Part shown: piece by piece, positions 26,998-35,026 of the stretch
Numbering within the stretch: the first letter of the stretch is position 1
How the letters are laid out: the number at the start of each line of letters is the position of its first letter
Assembly (NCBI GenBank): GCA_039986595.1
Contig: JBDWQJ010000004.1
Coordinates: 496,001-560,000, forward strand
DNA length: 64,000 nucleotides
DNA from: Lentilitoribacter sp039986595
Lineage (GTDB): Bacteria; Pseudomonadota; Alphaproteobacteria; Rhizobiales; Rhizobiaceae
Reading direction: 5' to 3'
Notes under the pieces: generated by a model
What the model saw: the letters and a program-made list of their open reading frames with translations, nothing else
The model's database searches: none
What the model was told of the DNA's origin: nothing
Translations under genes and position numbers: made by a program

Positions 26998-28836
26998 TTA
27001 TTCTGCTTCTTCTTTAGATTTTTTGGAAAACAACCCCTTGAGATTATCCCAAAGCTCGATTTTCACACCCTGACGCTTCATGATAACGCCTTGCTGGAGG
27101 ATCGACAATGTGTTGTTCCACGCCCAGTAGATCACAAGACCTGCAGGGAAGGTTGCCAGCATAAATGTGAAGACAACTGGCATCCATGTAAAGATCATAG
27201 CCTGTGTTGGATCTGGAGGTGTCGGGTTCATACGCATTTGTAGGAACATTGTGATACCCATGATCAACGGCCATACACCCAAGGCCAACAATCCACCGAT
27301 GAGCGGCAATGCTGTTGGATCGTACGGCAATAAGCCAAACAAATTGAACACTGATGTTGGATCTGGCGCAGACAAATCTTGAATCCAGCCAAAGAATGGC
27401 GCGTGACGCATCTCAATGGACACATAAAGCACTTTATACAGCGCAAAGAACACTGGGATCTGCAACAGAACCGGCCAACAACCAGCTACTGGATTAATTT
27501 TCTCACGCTTATAAAGTTCCATCATGGACTTTTGCAGCGCTTGACGATCATCACCATGTTGCTTTTTCAACTCTTCCATTTGTGGCTGAACTTTCTTCAT
27601 ATTCGCCATGGATTTGTATGACTTGTTTGCCAATGGGAAGAAGATCAACTTCACAAGAACGGTTGTCACCAAGATGGATACACCGAAATTTCCGAAGAGC
27701 AAGAAGAAGAAGTGCAATGCACTAAACATTGGTTTGGTGATGAAGTAGAACCAACCCCAATCGATCATCAGATCAAATTGTTCGATATTTTGTTCTTCTG
27801 CATAAACATCAATCTCTGGGGCCGTTTTTGCACCTGAGAAAATACGCGTATTAAAATTAGCGGTCGCGCCGGGTTCGATAATTTTCGCGTCAGACACATA
27901 ATCTGTCTGATAGCTTGGAGACCCTTGAGCAAAGTATCCAAAACGAGATTGGAATGGCTGACCTTGTTCTGGAACCAAAGCAGCTGCCCAGTATTTATCT
28001 GTGATGCCGATCCAACCTGTTGGTGATTTTTGCGGAACGATAAGACCCTTTTCTGCATCTTCCACGTCACCATAATCTATTTCTTGCAGACCTTGCTCAC
28101 CCAAGAAACCAATCAGGCCTTCGTGTAGAATGTAGATCCCGCTGGTTTGCGGTTTGTAAAGTCGTTTGATCCGGCCATAAGGCGACAATGATACTGGTGC
28201 ATCTGATGCGTTTGTTACCGCGTCATCGATTGTGAACAAGTAATTATCGTCAACGCTGATCGTTCGGTCAAATACCAAACCGCTGCCATTATCATAGCTC
28301 AACACGAGTGGAGTCTCAGGCGTTAGCTTATCACCTGATTTTACTGTCCAAACAGTACTCTCGCTTGGGACAGCCCCTGCTTCTTTTGCTGCGATAAAGC
28401 CAACTTCTGAGAAGTAACCTTCATTTGCATTCGATGGTGAGAATAAAATTACGTTCGGACTTTCAGGATCAATCGTCTCATGATAATTTTTAAGAGTAAG
28501 ATCATCAAGGCGCGCGCCTGTTAAGTTAAGCGAACCAGATAGTGTTGGCGTATCGATTTCAACGCGTGCACCTGTTTCAGCCAATGCATCTTCGCGCGCA
28601 ATGGTTTGCGCTGCAGGAAGACCTTGCAAATTTGGTAATTGGGCGGTTTCGCCACTGGATGTTGTTGCAGAAGGAAGAGTGCTATCATTTGCTGCGGCTT
28701 CAGCCTGTTGTTCTAACAAAACAGCTTGACGAGCTTGCTCTTCTTCTAATCGCGGTGCGACATAAACAATTTGCCAGACTACAAATATGAGTACTGATAG
28801 GCCGATCGCCAGAAAATAATTACGACTGTTTTCCAT
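26998..28836 (-). CDS. yidC: membrane protein insertase YidC
   Basis: Inserts and folds inner-membrane proteins, alone or with Sec. The 612-residue protein has an N-terminal membrane anchor (about 5-25), a Ser/Glu-rich linker, the periplasmic beta-domain (about 85-370) and the C-terminal insertase core (about 380-600) with GNFGVSILVTTVLVKLIFFPLANKS broken across helices and the family phrase PVFFALYKVLYVSIE. Two bases after rnpA, so the two are coupled. Confidence 0.96.
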   Translation of the reverse strand: MENSRNYFLAIGLSVLIFVVWQIVYVAPRLEEEQARQAVLLEQQAEAAANDSTLPSATTSSGETAQLPNLQGLPAAQTIAREDALAETGARVEIDTPTLSGSLNLTGARLDDLTLKNYHETIDPESPNVILFSPSNANEGYFSEVGFIAAKEAGAVPSESTVWTVKSGDKLTPETPLVLSYDNGSGLVFDRTISVDDNYLFTIDDAVTNASDAPVSLSPYGRIKRLYKPQTSGIYILHEGLIGFLGEQGLQEIDYGDVEDAEKGLIVPQKSPTGWIGITDKYWAAALVPEQGQPFQSRFGYFAQGSPSYQTDYVSDAKIIEPGATANFNTRIFSGAKTAPEIDVYAEEQNIEQFDLMIDWGWFYFITKPMFSALHFFFLLFGNFGVSILVTTVLVKLIFFPLANKSYKSMANMKKVQPQMEELKKQHGDDRQALQKSMMELYKREKINPVAGCWPVLLQIPVFFALYKVLYVSIEMRHAPFFGWIQDLSAPDPTSVFNLFGLLPYDPTALPLIGGLLALGVWPLIMGITMFLQMRMNPTPPDPTQAMIFTWMPVVFTFMLATFPAGLVIYWAWNNTLSILQQGVIMKRQGVKIELWDNLKGLFSKKSKEEAE

Positions 28837-28838
28837 TA

Positions 28839-29294
28839 TTAATCCTTACACTCGGCAACACTATTTTTATGTTTTGCGCCTGTCCGCGGGTTTCTATCAG
28901 AGTTTTTCTTACTTTTGAAGCGCTGTTCAAGGCTATAGATAAGGTCATTAAAGCTCGCATCCAACAGTTCATCATGACCGATTAGGACATAATCAAAGCC
29001 CGGCAGCAAAAATTCATGCGCTTTGAGCCGAACCGCTTCTTTCAAACGCCTGCGAATACGGTTCCGTTTAACCGCGTTGCCTTGTCGCTTAGTTACGGTG
29101 AAACCAATTCGAGGTGGTTTCAGCTCGCCATAGTTTTCGCAATCACCACGATCGAGAACTTCAAGCAAGAAATATTTACCGCGCCGCTTCTTTCCATTGC
29201 GAGCTGCTAAATATTCAGCTCGCTTGGTCAAACGCTCGACGCGGGAAATTGAATTTTGTGAAATCAACTTCAGCCCTTTCAAGTCAGGCTGCAA
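28839..29294 (-). CDS. rnpA: ribonuclease P protein component
   Basis: Protein subunit of RNase P, which trims 5' ends of precursor tRNAs. The 151-residue protein has the RNR motif AVKRNRIRRRLKEAVR and the start LTKRAEYLAARNGKKRRG. The C-terminal 25 residues are Lys-rich and beyond the usual domain; total length exceeds E. coli RnpA (119) but is not odd for alphaproteobacteria. Lies 11 bp after rpmH. Confidence 0.94.
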   Translation of the reverse strand: MQPDLKGLKLISQNSISRVERLTKRAEYLAARNGKKRRGKYFLLEVLDRGDCENYGELKPPRIGFTVTKRQGNAVKRNRIRRRLKEAVRLKAHEFLLPGFDYVLIGHDELLDASFNDLIYSLEQRFKSKKNSDRNPRTGAKHKNSVAECKD

Positions 29295-29305
29295 GATTTA
29301 TGAAC

Positions 29306-29443
29306 TTATGCAGATAAACGTTTACGACCTTGTGAACGGCGAGCTGCTAGAACTTTACGTCCACCTTTAGTGGCGAGACGTGCACGGAAACCATGACGAC
29401 GCTTGCGAACAAGCTTTGATGGTTGAAAAGTACGCTTTGTCAT
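29306..29443 (-). CDS. rpmH: 50S ribosomal protein L34
   Basis: A 45-residue ribosomal protein beginning MTKRTFQPSKLVRKRRHGFR and ending GRKRLSA, the complete L34 sequence pattern. It was found by reading the minus strand directly upstream of rnpA. First gene of the rpmH-rnpA-yidC-engB series. One residue longer than the common 44 because of an extra Thr at position 2. Confidence 0.97.
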   Translation of the reverse strand: MTKRTFQPSKLVRKRRHGFRARLATKGGRKVLAARRSQGRKRLSA

Positions 29444-29552
29444 TTATTTTAATACCGCGGTGTGCGGCCCTTCTTAAAGTCTGTATTTTTACAGGAGCGT
29501 TGTTAAAGTCGATATCTGCGGCCTTTTGGACGTCAAACACCTACAAGAGCGG

Positions 29553-29582
29553 CTTATAGACATCAAAACCTTATATTGTCAA
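29553..29582 (-). promoter_or_regulatory. candidate sigma-70 promoter for rpmH-rnpA-yidC
   Basis: On the minus strand TTGACA (29577-29582) is followed after 18 bp by TATAAG (29553-29558), an almost consensus promoter, about 110 bp upstream of the rpmH start. Alternative registers with a 17-bp spacer read CTATAA. Confidence 0.55.
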
Positions 29583-29689
29583 TAAATAAGCCGTCTCAAA
29601 CGGGTATGATCTTATAATTGATCGGATAGAGAGACATTTTCCAACATTGTTAAAATGAAACCAACCTATGAAAGGCTTTTTTAATAAAG

Positions 29690-29705
29690 CTCACAACAGT
29701 GTGAG
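29690..29705. promoter_or_regulatory. inverted repeat upstream of TVP38 operon
   Basis: CTCACA (29690-29695), ACAG, TGTGAG (29700-29705): exact 6-bp arms with a 4-bp centre, typical of a dimeric repressor site. It lies 125 bp before the TVP38 start. Its core TCACAACAGTGT recurs exactly at 38495-38506 upstream of the PLP decarboxylase. Confidence 0.4.
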
Positions 29706-29829
29706 TTGAACGTTAACATTGCTCACATATAGTTTGATGAACGCGATTGAATGTCATTGGTATGTGATCGCACAAAAGTTTATCCCTTCTTCAACGACGG
29801 ACCGATGTCCGACATTTTGGAGAGATAAA

Positions 29830-30603
29830 ATGGAAATGAACACAACATTAAACAATACGGATCAAAAAATAATGTCAGATGCAACCCAGAAAAAAACAGG
29901 CGGTATGCTGAAGCGCTTTTTGCCAGTACTTATTGTTTTATCCGGATTGGCTGTAGGTTATGCAGCGGGATTACACGAATATCTATCGCTTAATGCACTT
30001 GCTGAAAAGCGTGATGTTTTGCAAAGCTTTGTGAGCGAAAACCTCATCTTAGCATCCGCGATGTATTTCTTCTTATATATTGCAGCCGTTGCCTTTTCAT
30101 TCCCAGCAGCTTCAATTTTAACAATCTTCGGCGGATTTTTATTCGGATGGCTCTTAGGCGGCGTCCTAACGGCTGTTGCTGCAACAATCGGTGCTGCCAT
30201 CTTGTTTAAAGCCGCGCAAACTGCTTTTGGTGACTTCTTGAGAGATCGTGCTGGGCCATTTGCAGCAAAACTATCTGAAGGCTTTCAAAAAGACGCGTTC
30301 AGCTACATGGTTATCTTACGCTTAGCACCTGTGTTCCCGTTCTTTGTGATGAACATTGTGCCAGCTTTGTTTAAAATTCCGCTACGCACTTATATGGGCG
30401 CTACAATCATCGGTATTTTGCCAGGTACATTTGCCTATACTTACCTTGGTCAAGGCGTAGACAGCGTGCTTATGGCAGCTGCGCAATCCGGACAAGAAGC
30501 ATCTGTTTCTGATTTGATAACACCGGAAATCACCATTGCATTTGCAGCGCTTGCAGCTGTTGCAACTATCCCATCAATCGTTCGCAGATTTCGTAACAAA
30601 TAA
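29830..30603 (+). CDS. TVP38/TMEM64 family membrane protein
   Basis: Membrane protein of the SNARE-associated/DedA-like VTT superfamily. The 257-residue protein has a polar N-terminus, a membrane segment at about 36-53, and the VTT core (about 80-225) with the phrases FSFPAASILTIFGGFLFG and ILRLAPVFPFFVMNIVPALF that mark the family. ATG 29830 has a GGAGAG Shine-Dalgarno; the reading from 29719 includes the control region and was rejected. The next gene is an FAD oxidoreductase; in other bacteria these two occur fused as one protein, so they probably act together. Confidence 0.86.
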   Translation: MEMNTTLNNTDQKIMSDATQKKTGGMLKRFLPVLIVLSGLAVGYAAGLHEYLSLNALAEKRDVLQSFVSENLILASAMYFFLYIAAVAFSFPAASILTIFGGFLFGWLLGGVLTAVAATIGAAILFKAAQTAFGDFLRDRAGPFAAKLSEGFQKDAFSYMVILRLAPVFPFFVMNIVPALFKIPLRTYMGATIIGILPGTFAYTYLGQGVDSVLMAAAQSGQEASVSDLITPEITIAFAALAAVATIPSIVRRFRNK

Positions 30604-30647
30604 ACGACTGCATACGTCTTAGAAGAATTAATAGGGGGACATTTAAA

Positions 30648-32075
30648 ATGTCAAAAACAATTACTCCAGATATCTGCGTAATCGGTGGTGGCTCAGGCGG
30701 TCTTTCGGTTGCAGCAGCTGCCGCAGCCTTCGGTGTCGAAGTTGTACTTTTAGAAAAAGGTAAAATGGGTGGCGACTGCCTCAACTACGGTTGCGTTCCA
30801 TCTAAAGCAATAATCGCCGCTGGCAACCACGCCCGCGCTGCCGTTGATGGCAAGAAATTTGGCGTTCATGTCGATAAAGTTGATGTAAACTTTGCTGAAG
30901 TAAACGCACATATCAAAGATGTTATCGGCGGCATTGCACCGCACGATTCACCAGAGCGTTTCCGCTCACTCGGGGTAAACGTCATCGAACAAGCTGGTGT
31001 ATTCATCGATGCAGACACCGTTCAAGCTGGCGATACAATCATCAAAGCGCGACGCTATGTCATTGCAACCGGCTCATCTGCTTTCGTGCCGCCTATTCCT
31101 GGGATTGATGAAGTTGATTATTTGATCAACGAAACGATTTTTGAGCAGACAGAGCGCCCTGATCATCTTATTGTTATCGGCGGCGGCCCAATTGGTATGG
31201 AGATGGCACAAGCACACCAACGCCTTGGCTCGAAAGTTACGGTTGTTGAAGGTTTTAAGGCCCTCGGCAAAGACGATCCCGAACTTGCAGCAGTTGTGTT
31301 AAAGCGCATCCGCGAAGAAGGTGTTGAAATCTTAGAAGACACAAAAGTGGTCAAGCTTTCTAAAGCTAAATCCGGGGTTTCTGTCACAGTTGAAACAAGT
31401 GACGGCCAGCGCGATATCGAAGGATCACATGTGCTTGTGGCAACAGGCAGAGCAGCTAATGTGAACGGACTTGGACTAGAACAAGCTCAAATTGATTATG
31501 ACCGTCGTGGCATAAAAGTTGGCGATAATATGCGCACATCCAACAAACGCGTCTATGCGATCGGCGATGTTGCAGGTGGTTTCCAGTTCACCCATGTGGC
31601 GGGTTATCACGCAGGTTTAGTGGTTCAGCAGATCTTGTTCCGTCTACCTGCAAAGGAAAATCGCGAGATCATTCCTTGGGCAACTTACACAGAGCCTGAA
31701 CTATCAAATGTTGGGCTCACAGAAGCACAAGCACGTGAAAAATATGGCGATACAATCACCGTATTGAAGTGGGAATATGCCGAAAATGACCGTGCGCGCG
31801 CTGAACGCAAGACGGATGGTTTGATCAAAATTGTTGCCGATAAGAAAGGACGCCTGGTTGGCGTTGCAATTGCTGGCGCTGGTGCAGGCGAGATGATCAA
31901 TATGTGGGCACTTGCCATTACCAACAAAATGAAGTTATCAAATGTTCGCGGTTATATTCCTCCTTACCCAACGATGTCAGAAATTGGCAAACGTGCGGTG
32001 ATGACGCATTACGGACCGATAACGAGTAAGCCATTTGTTCGCGCAGTGATTGGATTTTTGCGAAAATTTGGTTGA
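30648..32075 (+). CDS. FAD-dependent pyridine nucleotide-disulfide oxidoreductase
   Basis: Class I flavoprotein disulfide reductase related to mercuric reductase and dihydrolipoamide dehydrogenase. The 475-residue protein has the FAD fingerprint CVIGGGSGGLSVAAAA, the redox disulfide GGDCLNYGCVPSK (Cys44, Cys49), the NAD(P)H fold VIGGGPIGMEMAQ, YAIGDVAGG, and a C-terminal dimerisation domain. It lacks an N-terminal heavy-metal-binding domain and the C-terminal Cys pair expected for mercury binding (the end reads AVIGFLRKFG), so mercury reduction is unlikely. Pairs with the TVP38 gene 44 bp upstream. Confidence 0.88.
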   Translation: MSKTITPDICVIGGGSGGLSVAAAAAAFGVEVVLLEKGKMGGDCLNYGCVPSKAIIAAGNHARAAVDGKKFGVHVDKVDVNFAEVNAHIKDVIGGIAPHDSPERFRSLGVNVIEQAGVFIDADTVQAGDTIIKARRYVIATGSSAFVPPIPGIDEVDYLINETIFEQTERPDHLIVIGGGPIGMEMAQAHQRLGSKVTVVEGFKALGKDDPELAAVVLKRIREEGVEILEDTKVVKLSKAKSGVSVTVETSDGQRDIEGSHVLVATGRAANVNGLGLEQAQIDYDRRGIKVGDNMRTSNKRVYAIGDVAGGFQFTHVAGYHAGLVVQQILFRLPAKENREIIPWATYTEPELSNVGLTEAQAREKYGDTITVLKWEYAENDRARAERKTDGLIKIVADKKGRLVGVAIAGAGAGEMINMWALAITNKMKLSNVRGYIPPYPTMSEIGKRAVMTHYGPITSKPFVRAVIGFLRKFG

Positions 32076-32116
32076 TAGTAAAAAACCCTATTGGACAAAT
32101 TATACGCGGGCCACAC

Positions 32117-33574
32117 ATGTCGCATGAAAAACTAGAGCTTGATAATATTCAACCCGCGCAAGAGATTGGCACCAAGCCAGTGCGCGGGCTGCAGAGCAAA
32201 TTGATCACATTAACGATCATATTTGTTATGCTAGCGGAGGTGTTGGCCTTTGTTCCTTCAGTTGCAAACACACGGCTGAGATGGCTTGAAGACCGTTTGA
32301 ACACAGCGGCGGCCGCTAGTATCGTATTTGAAAGCCAGCAAATCACTGAACTTTCAGCAAAAGTTCAAAGCGATACATTGATGTCTACTGGCACCAAGGC
32401 GATCATTCTGCGTAAAGATGGCACATCACGCATTGTTGCATCTGAAGAAATGCCACCATCAATCGCAGCGAGCTATGATCTTGATAGCACCGGGCCTATC
32501 ACCGCTATCATGCATGCGTTTGAAACACTATTTTATGGTGGCGACAGGATTATCCGAGTTTTGGGATCTGTGGGTGAAAGCAGTGATTTCCAAATTGAGT
32601 TAATCATAAGCGAAGATCAGCTGCGACATGCGATGCTGATTTATAGCCGAAATGTTTTGTTTATTTCGCTGATTATCGCTGCCATTACCGCAGGGCTTTT
32701 GTTCTTTACCATCAACCGGTTGATGCTCCAGCCTATTCGCCGCCTCACATGGTCGATGCAAAATTTTTCAGATAACCCAGAAGATGCAACGCGGATTATC
32801 AAACCCGAGCAAGGCGATGATGAACTGTGGCTGGCTGAACAGCATTTATCAGCAATGCAAACGCAATTATATAGCACTTTGCGACAACAAAAACGACTTG
32901 CTGATTTGGGATTAGCCGTCTCCAAGATCAACCACGACATGCGCAATATTCTAACTTCCGCCCAATTGATTTCGGACCGCATGGCCAATGTAGATGATCC
33001 GATGGTTAAACGCTTTGCACCAAAACTATTGCAAACAATAGACCGTGCAGTGGGCTATTCGAGCGAAGTGTTGGGCTATGGACGGGCGCAAGAAGCGGAA
33101 CCCAAGCGCCGTGTGATTAAGCTCGCAGCCCTTACAACAGAAATCAAAGACGTTTTGAGCAATGATATTCAAGATGATGACATTGAGATTGTCTCAAAAG
33201 TTCCCGATGAATTGGAATTGCATGCTGACAGTGAACAATTGTTCCGCGTGATTAACAATATCTCTCGCAATGCCATTCAAGCGCTCAAATCAGACTATGA
33301 TGCAGATCCTGCGATAGTGAAACGATTATGTCTTGATGCGGAATTGAAAGATAATGCTGTGTGCATTTCTATTGATGATACAGGCCCCGGAATGCCGGCA
33401 CGTGCGAAGGAGCACCTATTTAAGCCATTCCAAGGCTCAACGCGCGCAGGTGGCACAGGGTTAGGGCTCGCCATTGCACGTGAATTGATCCAGGCGCATG
33501 GCGGCGATATTATTTTGGCAGAAAAATCTACACCCGGTACGCGATTTGAAATTACCATCCCGCATTCTGTGTAG
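32117..33574 (+). CDS. membrane sensor histidine kinase
   Basis: Two-component sensor kinase of about 485 residues from ATG 32117 (a TTG at 32072 overlapping the previous stop is the alternative). It has a membrane segment near 28-50, an extracytoplasmic domain (about 52-175), a second membrane segment near 180-200, a HAMP-like linker, the dimerisation box SKINHDMRNILTSAQ with the phospho-accepting His273, and an ATPase domain with the N box NNISRNAIQAL, DDTGPGMP and GGTGLGLAIARE. No response regulator lies next to it, so it is an orphan kinase; placement after the oxidoreductase suggests it senses a related condition (inference). Confidence 0.87.
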   Translation: MSHEKLELDNIQPAQEIGTKPVRGLQSKLITLTIIFVMLAEVLAFVPSVANTRLRWLEDRLNTAAAASIVFESQQITELSAKVQSDTLMSTGTKAIILRKDGTSRIVASEEMPPSIAASYDLDSTGPITAIMHAFETLFYGGDRIIRVLGSVGESSDFQIELIISEDQLRHAMLIYSRNVLFISLIIAAITAGLLFFTINRLMLQPIRRLTWSMQNFSDNPEDATRIIKPEQGDDELWLAEQHLSAMQTQLYSTLRQQKRLADLGLAVSKINHDMRNILTSAQLISDRMANVDDPMVKRFAPKLLQTIDRAVGYSSEVLGYGRAQEAEPKRRVIKLAALTTEIKDVLSNDIQDDDIEIVSKVPDELELHADSEQLFRVINNISRNAIQALKSDYDADPAIVKRLCLDAELKDNAVCISIDDTGPGMPARAKEHLFKPFQGSTRAGGTGLGLAIARELIQAHGGDIILAEKSTPGTRFEITIPHSV

Positions 33575-33702
33575 TTTGAAATTGAAATTTAACATCTAAC
33601 AGAAATTTTTTAGACAATTTGATAGTTTTTGAAATTGATGCTTGCAAAACTGATGATGACCCATTAGGAGAACGGCAGACGTTCAAAATATTCACGTCAT
33701 TA

Positions 33703-33779
33703 GCACCCGTAGCTCAGCTGGATAGAGTACTTGACTACGAATCAAGGGGTCGGGAGTTCGAATCTTCCCGGGTGCGCCA
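33703..33779 (+). tRNA. tRNA-Arg(ACG)
   Basis: A 77-base tRNA with acceptor stem GCACCCG pairing CGGGTGC, D-arm AGCTCAGCTGGATAGAGT, anticodon stem CTTGA/TCAAG with loop CTACGAA (anticodon ACG), T-arm GGGAGTTCGAATCTTCCC and encoded CCA end. Confidence 0.97.
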
Positions 33780-33819
33780 TTCTCTCTTCGTTCAAACATT
33801 GCACCTTCAATTTTGATTT

Positions 33820-33857
33820 GTTCGGACTTTGTCCTCCGGGGTGCACCATTTCTCTTT
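33820..33857 (+). repeat. partial copy of the tRNA-Arg 3' end (possible att scar)
   Basis: CCGGGGTGCACCATTTCTCT at 33836-33855 resembles the tRNA end and flank CCCGGGTGCGCCATTCTCTC at 33767-33786, and GTTCGGA at 33820-33826 recalls the T-loop GTTCGAA. The upstream part of a tRNA is missing, so it is not a second tRNA. Such a repeat next to a recombinase ruin is what an old attachment site leaves. Confidence 0.5.
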
Positions 33858-33873
33858 TCCAATTGTTACCATC

Positions 33874-34187
33874 TTAAGTAAGAGTCCGAAGTCCTATTTG
33901 CGACTGTATGGCAAAAGATTTTTCCGGGCTATTTTTAAGCATAGCTTGCTGATGCTCAATACATTGAGAAGTTCAAAAATTCCAAAGGTTTGACAGGAAT
34001 TTCATAGCAAGTTTGCACATATCGTCATAGGAGCGTTTTGGATTTTCCAATTTCAAGATGTTTTCCTGCACTATGAGTTTATCCCTTTCAAGTCTCGCAA
34101 TTCGCTTCTTGTAAGCATTAATAACCGTTGCGCTTTGAGTGTCGACGATACGGTCACAATGGCCGCAAAGAGACTGCTTGAACAGGG
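33874..34187 (-). pseudogene. serine site-specific recombinase, C-terminal remnant
   Basis: Minus-strand reading gives about 70 uninterrupted codons from 34187 to the TGA at 33973 that contain CDRIVDTQSATVINAYKKRI, then RIARLERDKLIVQE and PKRSYDDMCKLAMKFLSN, which I recognise as the C-terminal coiled-coil part of large serine recombinases found in alphaproteobacteria. After that stop the similarity continues in other frames (LKIARKNLLPYSRK, then IGLRTLT) through at least two frameshifts and a stop. Upstream a TAA interrupts it and the catalytic resolvase domain is absent. It is therefore a decayed gene. Confidence 0.68.
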
Positions 34188-34376
34188 TTTAAGTTCGCAG
34201 AAAAAAGATCCTGTTATTGGTATCGGCTACGAAATTCTCTGGCGTGATACAACGCCTTAATATCTTTGAAATGTGTACCTTTATGGCATCTATGTATCTG
34301 GGTTTCGCAAGAGACAGAACATTTATCGACGTCACATTGTTTCTCAAAGTTTACACCATATTTCCAAGGGAGGTCA

Positions 34377-35015
34377 TTAGTATTCCGGGCACGGCGTACC
34401 AGCTGCTGCCCACTTCATCAGTGCGTCCATGGTTTCTTGCAGCGAATGCGGAGCCGCCTCGCGTGTGCCGCCCGGGTTCCAAGCCCAATGTAAGATCAGG
34501 TCATGATCTAGGTGAACCGCGACTTCTCTGATGGTGCGATCACCATTTTGCTCGGGGTCTTTGAGTTGATTGCAGATATAGTTAGATGATTTGCCAAACC
34601 ATTCTGCCTCAACGGGCGCTAGCTGCCAATCCATTGCTACACGCGGGGCTGTGTGTGGTAAATTGTTGGCTTTATCATCAACTTCTTTTAGAGTTGTATG
34701 ACAAGTTGAACATAGCAGTGTCTCAACTCCAATACGGCTTTCACCTGCGTTAACATTCATGCCATGAGGACGTGCTTTATCAAAACTTGGACCCGACCAC
34801 ATTGGTTTATTATCTGCGCCAACATGGCAGTTTGCACAGCGAGGATGCGAAGCCACCTCGAAGAATTTTTGCCAATTTTCCAAACCTACTTGTTCAGAGA
34901 TTGAACCCTCCGGAAAATCGTTGATTACACGATTTGTACCCACTGGTTCGGCGGCAATGGCATAGCCAACAAGCGCGAGAGAGGTTGCCAATATAACAAC
35001 GCTAAACTTTTTCAT
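34377..35015 (-). CDS. diheme cytochrome c of the molybdenum hydroxylase operon
   Basis: Periplasmic electron acceptor. The 212-residue protein has a signal peptide (about 1-22, ending AIAAE) and two heme-binding motifs, CANCH (60-64) and CSTCH (102-106). The middle and C-terminal parts do not look like a third heme domain. Last gene of the leftward iorA-iorB-cytochrome set, 11 bp after the large subunit, so it most likely takes electrons from that enzyme to the respiratory chain. Confidence 0.8.
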   Translation of the reverse strand: MKKFSVVILATSLALVGYAIAAEPVGTNRVINDFPEGSISEQVGLENWQKFFEVASHPRCANCHVGADNKPMWSGPSFDKARPHGMNVNAGESRIGVETLLCSTCHTTLKEVDDKANNLPHTAPRVAMDWQLAPVEAEWFGKSSNYICNQLKDPEQNGDRTIREVAVHLDHDLILHWAWNPGGTREAAPHSLQETMDALMKWAAAGTPCPEY

Positions 35016-35026
35016 CTGGCGCTCCC

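Larger units (their letters stand above)
29444..29829. other. 386-bp intergenic region between divergent rpmH and TVP38 genes
   Basis: Holds the presumed rpmH promoter on the left (29553-29582) and a CTCACA/TGTGAG dyad on the right (29690-29705). No RNA gene, DnaA-box cluster or small coding frame with a ribosome binding site was recognised. Confidence 0.5.
33780..34376. other. 597-bp stretch of decayed mobile-element DNA after tRNA-Arg
   Basis: No intact gene. It contains a partial copy of the tRNA-Arg 3' end (33820-33857) and, on the minus strand, the ruined C-terminal part of a serine recombinase (33874-34187). The remaining part next to the cytochrome gene (34190-34376) has a cysteine-containing minus-strand frame without start that I could not identify. 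Confidence 0.65.

Noticed and set aside
30648..32075. Mercuric reductase call for the FAD oxidoreductase
   Set aside because: No N-terminal metal-binding domain, no C-terminal Cys pair and no mer genes nearby; only the general disulfide-reductase fold is supported.
33820..33857. Second tRNA gene after tRNA-Arg
   Set aside because: Only the T-loop and acceptor 3' side are echoed; there is no D-arm, anticodon arm or matching 5' acceptor strand.
34217..34531. 104-codon plus-strand frame over the end of the cytochrome gene
   Set aside because: Half of it is antisense to the diheme cytochrome; no Shine-Dalgarno and no recognisable domain.
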